Positions 57,901 to 64,000 of a DNA stretch of 64,000 nucleotides are shown piece by piece. Every line of letters starts with the position of its first letter. The stretch's first letter is position 1. The stretch comes from Beroe forskalii (taxonomy: Eukaryota; Ctenophora; Nuda; Beroida; Beroidae), in NCBI GenBank assembly GCA_011033025.1, contig WFMF01000171.1:62001-126000 (forward strand), in the 5' to 3' direction. The position numbers were made by a program, and so were the translations under genes. A model generated the notes under the pieces. It did no database searches, was not told the DNA's origin, and saw nothing but the letters and a program-made list of their open reading frames with translations.

Positions 57901-60446
57901 TAGAGTAGATCTGTGATGTGATTTAGAGTAGTCTCTATGATGTGATTTAGAGTAGATCTGTAATGTGATTTGGAGGTTATAGAGTAGACCTGTGGGTGAT
58001 TGCGAGGTGTGATTTACACTTTTAATGACTAGAGACTTTGAGACGTTAGAGACTATATAGTAGCCTGTGATGTGATTTAGACATTTGTCTTAGAGACCAA
58101 GATTATGATTTAAACTTTGATCTAGACCAAGATTATAAGATTCTAGTTCGACAGCGTTTTCCGGAAACGACCCCCTGGACTTCAATAGAATCACATTGGT
58201 ATCAACCACCAATCATATACTCGTGTACGAAGTACAAACTTTATACGCTGCGCGTGAGAAATAGGCGGTTCCACGTCATAAACTCACTATATTGAGCTTT
58301 GATAATGACGTCATCTTACCCGCCTATTTCTCTTGCGCGGAGTTTAATATACCTGAATGCCCTTTGTTCTTCCCGCGGATGAAGGGGCATCGGGATCGGA
58401 TCGACATTTGTAAAAGAGAAGGAGTCTGTCAGGAATTTCGATTTTACGTTGCAAAAAATTCATTCGCCTTCGAAATTAATTCTTTATAACACTCACAGAC
58501 TTTTGTCACTTTGAATCGGTTGCAAAGCTGACATCACATTAGTACATTTCTTACTTGTAATCATCAGGTAGAATGCTGATGGCGATGAGAAAACCGTCCT
58601 TCATGCCTTTGTCCTTTAGACGCTTGTCGTGCTTGTTAACACTCAAAAGGCTTGTCTGAAATTTGACGAAATGATTCGATATCTTTTAAAGCTGGGTCAC
58701 AGGAGGGTCACATTTTTTAATAACACTTTCAAGAAGGCCATGCAATTTACATATTTTCATCAATACCGTTGACGGTTTAAAATAGCAAGAAAATCAGCGT
58801 ACACAATTGCCAGGACTCATCTTGGCAAGATAAAACATTACCTAGTGAAGGTCAACTCATGGACTCCTATCTCGTCAAACGGACACTTGCCACCACGGAG
58901 AGAGATCTTAGCGCAAACATCAGGTCCCTTACCCGGTTTGTGGCCTTTGTCTGAAATATGAAACACGGTTTTATCTAGATCTCGTCTACTAAAACATTAA
59001 TGGACACCAATAGATCGGTCTGTACATGCCCTACAGCAAGGATACCCACTGAAATCGCCATGCTGGGTACAAAACCGAATTATACTATGACTTAAGTTAG
59101 ACAAAATCCAAATTAAAACATGAAAATGAATTATGAGTCACTACTGTAATCACCTCCGTTAAAGTACTGCACAAGTATGTCGACTTCAGTGATGCTTCCA
59201 TCCTTGGGCCAGTTATATCGATAAACCAGACTCTCCGTCTCCTCCACCTAAAAAACGGTGAGTAAAACAAGGAATTCTGAGTGAAACACGGAATTCTAAG
59301 TGAAACAAGGAATTCTGAGTGAAACAAGGAATTCTGAGTGAAACAAGGAATTCTGAGTGACACAAGGAATTCTGAGTGAAACAAGGAATTCTGAGTAAAA
59401 CAAGGAATTCTGAGTGAAACAAGGAATTCTGAGTGAAACAAGGAATTCTGAGTGAAACAGGGAATTCTGAGTGAAACAAGGAATTATATCAAATTAATGA
59501 TTTACAGTTTGTACCCATGTCTGGAACAATATCGTCTAATGAAGAACAGAATTGCAGTAGTGAAAGTACCAAAAGGGAGGGTAACAATAAGGGTGAGGCA
59601 GTACTCTGGTCAAATAACTAATCATTTTATGTCTAAACTGTATTACTACTTACATGTACATAACACGAAAACACTCACATTGGTTGGTCCTGTTAATTTG
59701 TTTGGTAGTAAGTCGAGGTGTTGCACAGCGGAAGCCTTGATCATCACCACGGGATTCCCTCCTGAAGAATTCTTCCCTGTTAGGAAAATGGATGTTTCTA
59801 CTCTATCGAACAAGACCCAAAAATTGAAACTTTCATTCTCAATATCTCAACAAGCGATACCTTCAAATAAAACCTAATCAAAAAGTTGAAACGTTCAATA
59901 ATACGATTAAGTTTAAAATCAGGAGCTCTCGAAAATCATGTGATTAAATCTTCGTCAGCTGAAAATGATAGGTGAGAGGGTGCTTTTACCTGGGTTAGTA
60001 GCACCTCCCCCAGTCAGAACTACTTCCACCGACTCCGGCAGTGGGATTTCCTTGCCCTTGTCATCATAATCCAACTTAGCCGGGCACAGTTCGATGGTTT
60101 GATCATTGAGGGGCCTGGTGACAGGGTGGTTAAGTAAGGGTTTGCGTTGCCTGGTTATTGATAACTTCTGACGAGAAAATGAAATAGCAATTGACCAAGA
60201 CCAATGCTCGATGAAATTTGGTCTTTTTAATAGAACAAACAAATTGGTAAAAATTATGTTATTGTTTGAGTAAATATATTGTCAGTTTTGGGTGAAATCA
60301 AAACAAAATTGTGAAATGAAGTAGTACCCCAATCATAATATTTATAACAACAAACACAATTTGCTTATAATTTATCCCAGTCACAAACATGTACAACTCA
60401 CGATACCGACAACAATTAAGGGAGAAAACAGAATTTTGACTTTCAT
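51904..60446 (-). CDS. SID-1/SIDT transmembrane family protein B, about 19 exons
   Basis: Exons: 60402-60446, 59990-60167, 59679-59776, 59154-59247, 58842-58950, 58555-58655, 57549-57667, 57236-57365, 56614-57067, ~56421-56503, 56097-56270, ~55806-55865, ~55467-55506, 55212-55298, 54919-54982, 54689-54792, 54298-54413, 53931-54037, 51904-52061. A signal peptide (MKVKILFSPLIVVGI) leads into the luminal domain (YRYNWPKDGSITEVDI, RGGKCPF). The first helix is VPLTTCVLLIALTAVIAI. A long cytoplasmic insert follows, then CYVNSRCAF, the multi-pass core, YHVCPNQT and the terminal DGHDLWHCLSALAIF. The last two carry the conserved His and Asp residues of the CREST/SIDT core. Family proteins move dsRNA and/or bind cholesterol in plasma and lysosomal membranes. 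Problems: three junctions (58842/58655, 58555/57667, 57549/57365) are one base out of phase; exon 53931-54037 needs a one-base correction; the exon near 56421 has no GT donor; 55440-55960 is shuffled, and part of one helix is missing there. It may be functional with odd splicing, misassembled or decaying. Confidence 0.85.
52590..53222. repeat. direct duplication of about 215 bp, 420 bp apart, in a SIDT B intron
   Basis: The block 52592-52805 (ACAATCCTAAACACAAGGAT ... GATGCCTTCTGAGGGGCACC) recurs at 53013-53222 with about 85-90 percent agreement by eye. Each contains GTGTCCCAGCCT and ATGGTGCCA, and the flanks of the first copy (TTTGAATTTCAC) also repeat. Confidence 0.8.
53256..53565 (-). mobile_element. 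tRNA-derived SINE (probable)
   Basis: Read on the minus strand from about 53562, the head GGTAGCGGAGTGATTAAGGC resembles an internal polymerase III A box, and GCTTGTTTGATTCTCTCG, about 35 bp later, resembles a B box. An unrelated body of about 220 bp follows and ends near ATGGAATAAAATATAG. An uninterrupted 101-codon frame across it is judged accidental. Confidence 0.5.
53681..53990 (-). repeat. five tandem copies of about 57-66 bp, each with the SIDT B splice donor
   Basis: On the plus strand, CTTACCC words begin at 53681, 53741, 53803, 53860 and 53926. In transcript sense each unit reads GCTTACAAGAGCATTGACAC, then CCAGTGCCAGCCCAGCGG and the donor GTAAGTTAGTAAGC. The outermost copy (53926) continues the exon. 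Some copies have small deletions. The exon frame stays open through several units. Confidence 0.9.
55440..55960 (-). repeat. shuffled local duplications of SIDT B exon-intron pieces
   Basis: In transcript sense, an acceptor plus exon start (CCAG|GTTTAATCGGCGTAACG) occurs at 55845, 55889 and 55932 (plus coordinates), with shorter pieces near 55730 and 55790. A second module (CCTGATATCAGGGAGGTCTA then CTACGTGCC and GTTAGT) occurs at 55467-55506 and again near 55559-55600, and GAGCCGGGTACCTGATATCA lies near 55757-55780. The homologue of YHVCPN is present once. About 20 residues expected after it were not found. Confidence 0.8.
57680..57990. repeat. minisatellite, about 10-11 copies of 27-31 bp
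   Basis: The unit reads CTGTGATGTGATTTAGAGGT then TAGAGTAGAT, with length changes. It fills most of a SIDT B intron, beginning about 15-20 bp from an exon. Confidence 0.85.
58249..58340. mobile_element. AATAGGCGG hairpin MITE, best-preserved copy
   Basis: Left end TGCGCGTGAGAAATAGGCGG and right end CCCGCCTATTTCTCTTGCGC are almost perfect inverted repeats of about 20 bp. The core is TTGATAATGACGTCATC. At 92 bp it can serve as the family reference. It lies in an intron of SIDT B. Confidence 0.85.
59257..59486 (-). repeat. about 12 copies of a 19-bp unit resembling a 3' splice site
   Basis: Plus-strand unit GTGAAACAAGGAATTCTGA. In transcript sense it reads TTCCTTGTTTCACTCAG|AA, a pyrimidine-rich run ending in CAG. 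It sits 10 bp upstream of the true acceptor of the SIDT B exon that ends (5') at 59247. Confidence 0.9.
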
Positions 60447-60765
60447 TCTATTTAAGTTCATCGAAGTGTCTTCAAGTTTGATTTGAAGTGATTTGAATCA
60501 ATTCTTATTTCTGAAGCTCTGAACGAGCAAGGATCACTTAAATTTGTGTTTCTAAAATCTAATCTCTAATCGTCCTTCAGTCCTCTAAACAAAAGCTAAC
60601 ATCCTTTCAAGCCGTTTCAATTAAAGCCTCTCAAAACCACTGAATATTCATCAAAATTTCGATGACACTTTCTAGAATACATAATTCACACACGGACACT
60701 AGCACGGTTCAAAACGTTCAAATTTCAAACCTCCTATATCTGCGCGTGTCAACTACCACCCCTTA

Positions 60766-62741
60766 TTAGAACACTGGCAGATGACAAGTCTGTCTATATC
60801 GCTGCCTATCATCAACAATCATGACCAGGAACACACTGACAAACAGGGCAGCTGCACTCAGGAAGTGCCAAGCATCGTGCCCATCAAACATATCCAGCAC
60901 CACGCACGGCTTGGCCCCTTCCCGGGAGATAGCCGGGGCTATCCCTGGAGAGATGCTGGTGTTGAAAACCAGGTGGTAAAGCGCAAAGAACCAGAGAACC
61001 AGGGCGAGGAGAACCAGGCTGAGGGCCAGGGAGGATATGGCTTCCCGGTGGTGCAGGACCTTCATAGCCAGGTAGTGAGCGAGGTAGAGGATCAGGTTGA
61101 GAACGAACACCGGGATCAGGTAGGTTTTGAAGTTGGGCGGTTGGTAGGTGCAGAAAAGGAGGACGAGGAGGAAGTTGGTGATCGTACCGACGAGCAGGCA
61201 GATCATTTGGGTGGCAGGGATTTTGGAGAGCTTGGCTCGGAACATGGGAAGCTGCTGGTACACCAGGTAGGGGTGGAGGGAAATGGTGAAGGACTCCAGG
61301 AGGATGAACTGGATGGGCACAGCGAAGGTGAGTACAGCGTGCATGCCCCCGAATATAACCCACGTGACCACTGCCTCCCTGGTGGATGGGCACACTGATC
61401 ATCCCATGCACGTCCCACAAAGAACACGGTCACGTAGATAGGGTGGAAGATCTGGTGCCGCACATCCGGGTGCCGGTTCTGGTAGGTCTTGTGAATGGTG
61501 TACGAGACAGCGAGCAGGAAGAACACATCCGCCAGAGACTCCACACTCTCATTCGGACAGACATGGTACATGAACCCTATTACTCCCTGGAACATGAGAC
61601 AGTAGGAGACAGCTCGGAGCATATCGTAGTCGTGCTGCACCCCCGTTATCATGTCGGATACGTTCTGCAGGGCAGCTCGGCGGTGGTGTGCGAAGACCAA
61701 GAGAAGGAGGGTGAAGCCTACGAAGAGATAGGAGAGACTGGTCACAGCCCGACCGACGTCCGGGAGGTATCCCACTGGGAAGCTGCACTCCATATTGAAC
61801 TGGCACGAATCCAACATTCCGTACTTGTGGAACTGATCCATCCGGTTGGATAGAACGTCCAGGAAAACGGGCAGGATGATCAGGGCGATTATCAGCGGGA
61901 TGAAATCCACGCGGGTGTGCGGGATTTCAAAACCCGCGATAGTCATCGGCACCAGTTGGTCGGAGAGCGATTCCAGGGTTGCCCGCCGGTTGTCGGAGTT
62001 ACCGGTGGTGATTTGTGCGGGATTTGATTCGCTGTCCAAAGTCTCGGATCTGTCGAGCTCACTATCGGGCTCCCCTCTCGACTTCTTGTCCTTTTCGTTG
62101 CTGTACCTCAGGTAGATGGAACCGAAGATGAAGACGAGGGAGCATATCGGGATGATCACGAGGGGCAGGAACAGAAGCCGATGGACTCGTTGTGCTCGTG
62201 GATGTTAAACTCGAAGCTCTTAGTCCGGCTCCTGCCCGTGTAGTTAGCCGGCAGCCCGCACGGCTCATCGTCCGTTTCCGACAACACCGAAACGTAGAAC
62301 AGCTCCGGAAACATGTCCCGGTGAACTATAATGGCTGCTCGTCGTGTCATTGTCATGTGGAGTCCATGATCCCACTCCAAGATATTCTCCTTGTTGAGGG
62401 CACAGCTGGTGTTCCGTACAGCAACCGTGGCACACTGCCGAGTGGGTGAGGTGATGTTCACCACCACAAACCGAGTGGTATTTGACACCCCCTCCCAGGA
62501 GAAGAAAAACCATTGGTCCTCATTTGGGGCCGCTCTGGCAGCATGAAGTTCGTTAAGCGGTCGGAATGCGTCCTGGGCTATCTTGATGTTAATGGTAATG
62601 TTAGGGTCGGAGAAGTTAGGGTTATGGACGTGGATTAGGGGCTCTTGGGACACGATGGTGAAAAGCAGGTGCTCCTCGCGGGTTTCTTCTGACAGGTTGC
62701 GGGTGTTACACATTTCCCGGACGGTTGTGGTGTAGTTTATC
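60766..62741 (-). CDS. SID-1/SIDT transmembrane family protein A, one long 3' exon with frame breaks
   Basis: From an acceptor (CCTCCCGCAG) at 62742 the minus strand codes without introns to TAA at 60766. Frame 1 (to about 62160) gives the luminal domain: VREMCN, FFFSWEGVSNTTRFVVVNI, MTMTRRAAIIVHRDMFPELF, EPCGLPANY. Frame 2 (about 62190-61420) gives helix 1 (LPLVIIPICSLVFIFGSIYL), an acidic loop, CQFNMECSFPVGY, and MYHVCPNESVESLADVFFLL, YQNRHPDV. Frame 3 (61395-60766) gives the last helices and DGHDAWHFLSAAALFVSVF. The His/Asp residues of the SIDT core are kept. The frame changes once near 62160-62190 and by two bases in total near 61385-61420 (perhaps via a third frame). Apart from these breaks the protein is well conserved, so base errors or a young pseudogene are both possible. 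The 5' coding part is not identified; WKLIISVSDW near 63030 could be its exon. Confidence 0.82.
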
Positions 62742-64000
62742 CTGCGGGAGGTGGTGTCAGGAGGAAAACGAGATGAGGAGTACTCGCTGAAGTTGGAAAA
62801 CGAACGAGCAACTCGTTTACTCAAGTTAAGAACGAGCAATGAAGACGAACATGATACGAGAATCAAACGAAAATGGAACAGAGAGCAATTGAAATACGAG
62901 TACACAAGAATCAAACATGAATCAGATCGGGGGAGGAACGATGATGGACTTTGGGTTTGAGCCTCAGTCACTGGATACAGAATACTGGACCTCGTTGATA
63001 TCACGATATCGGGTCTCACTCACACTTCAAGATACACCAGTCTGACACACTGATGATAAGCTTCCATTTGTCTGATGCATCATTTCAATCCTAATCAAAC
63101 ACCATGGTCCTTGGTCCGCCGGCCGTCTACAAAAATAAAACACCAAAAAGCCGCCGCTAAAATCTACAAAAGTTAAAATTGTCGGCGCGTGCTTGTGAAA
63201 TTTATCAGCCTACAAAGATTGAAAATTCGGCGGTCGCGCGTTACATCAAAACACCCCTGTTTGACCTTATCCCTGACAGCCATTTGTATGAGTTTCTGGC
63301 AATGTTCCAAATCCCGTGCATCATCCCATAATGGGACAAATCACTGAAGATCTGAAACAAGATGCTGAGCACCTAGATCGTTCCTACAATCTATTGAGTA
63401 GCTGTTATCAAGAAAATTTGTAATTTAGTAGATGAATGCCGGTACAAATACAGACACCATTCAAAAAGAAATGAATGAATGGTAGTCGGTATTTAAAAAC
63501 TTCAAAGTAGGGAAGTATTTTCTCGCATTGAAATTTGTAATTGGAACCATTAATTTACCACAAAGATTTGACTGGATTATGCGTTTATTATTCAAGTTCT
63601 GAAATGACTGCAACACCAGCTGCGAAAAGGATTTAACTGTCGGTCATCTTTTGAACTTCGTATCATGGATTACAGCATAATATTTTGATGATTGTGAAAA
63701 AAGAGGCCAGTCGTCAATTGATAGAAGTGGGAAAATTAAACGAGATCGCTGTCATTAAAAGTTGAAAATCATGGTACCATTACAAGGTGGGCGCCAGGCA
63801 TTAGTAAGTTAGGCATAAAGGGATGGGTGCGGTTTTGGGGTTTCAAGTTGGGCTTTAAATTAAATAACTTTTAAAGTTCAAAGTAAGTTGGGCACTTTCT
63901 TGGGCGCAGTTTAAGGTTACATTTGGGGTTTGATTTGGGGTTTCAAGTTGGGGTTCAACCAAGACAAGAAAAATGGTGAGCGCTGGTAGAAGCCCCATCA
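62742..64000. other. upstream part of SIDT A and window end
   Basis: An open minus-strand frame continues from 62742 to 63019, but it lies upstream of a clear splice acceptor and has no homologous content, so it is read as intron. Possible short exon at about 63021-63060. The last 190 bases contain several GGGGTTTCAAGTTGGG-like words (63838, 63925, 63945), a short tandem repeat. No gene is recognised from 63060 to 64000. Confidence 0.45.

Noticed and set aside
60781-61853. Two long plus-strand frames opposite SIDT A (205 and 155 codons)
   Set aside because: Shadows of the conserved minus-strand coding sequence; Glu/Gly-rich with no family signal.
62742-63019. In-frame N-terminal extension of SIDT A
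   Set aside because: It starts with GTG after a stop, lies upstream of a strong pyrimidine-rich acceptor, and shows no homology to the family N-domain.
1-64000. CRISPR array or bacterial operon structure
   Set aside because: The tandem arrays have no unique equal-length spacers, and the genes are spliced animal genes.

Overview
This is animal (metazoan) nuclear DNA. The genes are broken by many GT-AG introns, the intergenic and intronic DNA is AT-rich and full of hairpin elements and minisatellites, and every recognisable protein belongs to an animal family: a DIDO1/PHF3-type PHD protein, a Shaker-type voltage-gated K+ channel, NPC1, a Ly6-like GPI protein and two SID-1/SIDT membrane proteins. 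The lineage is not resolved. A Shaker-type channel with an altered S6 motif and two adjacent SIDT genes would fit a non-bilaterian or another invertebrate, but this is inference.

Layout. 1-2020: repeat-rich 5' region. 2021-11530 (+): seven exons of a DIDO1-like PHD-finger gene whose 3' part was not found. 11531-23381: no convincing gene; a hairpin-element field, a 1.9 kb inverted-repeat element and tandem repeats. 23382-27905 (+): a Kv channel in eight exons (507 aa). 29011-40404 (-): a full NPC1 homologue in 24 exons (1252 aa as modelled), convergent with the Kv gene. 43513-45516: a 2 kb inverted-repeat element holding a LINE ORF1-like gene between two minisatellites. 46567-47874 (+): a three-exon Ly6/uPAR-like gene. 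48262-48790: a 24-bp minisatellite. 51904-60446 (-): SIDT gene B, about 19 exons. 60766-62741 (-): SIDT gene A, whose recognised part is one long exon with reading-frame breaks; its 5' end lies upstream or outside.

The genes are not an operon. NPC1 (sterol export from lysosomes) and the SIDT proteins (dsRNA and/or cholesterol transport) are both endo-lysosomal membrane proteins, so their proximity may be chance or a loose theme.

The most unusual pattern is that several exon-intron junctions are themselves locally duplicated or repeat-flanked. The DIDO-like gene has a 45-bp unit around a donor, three times. SIDT B has about 60 bp around a donor five times, 43-44 bp around an acceptor three times, and an array of acceptor-like 19-mers before another exon. 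The Kv S5 intron has a direct repeat at both ends. In addition, three consecutive SIDT B introns are each one base out of frame with GT-AG splicing. Coordinates come from manual reading; exon ends were checked by codon phase and may be off by a base or two where marked uncertain.
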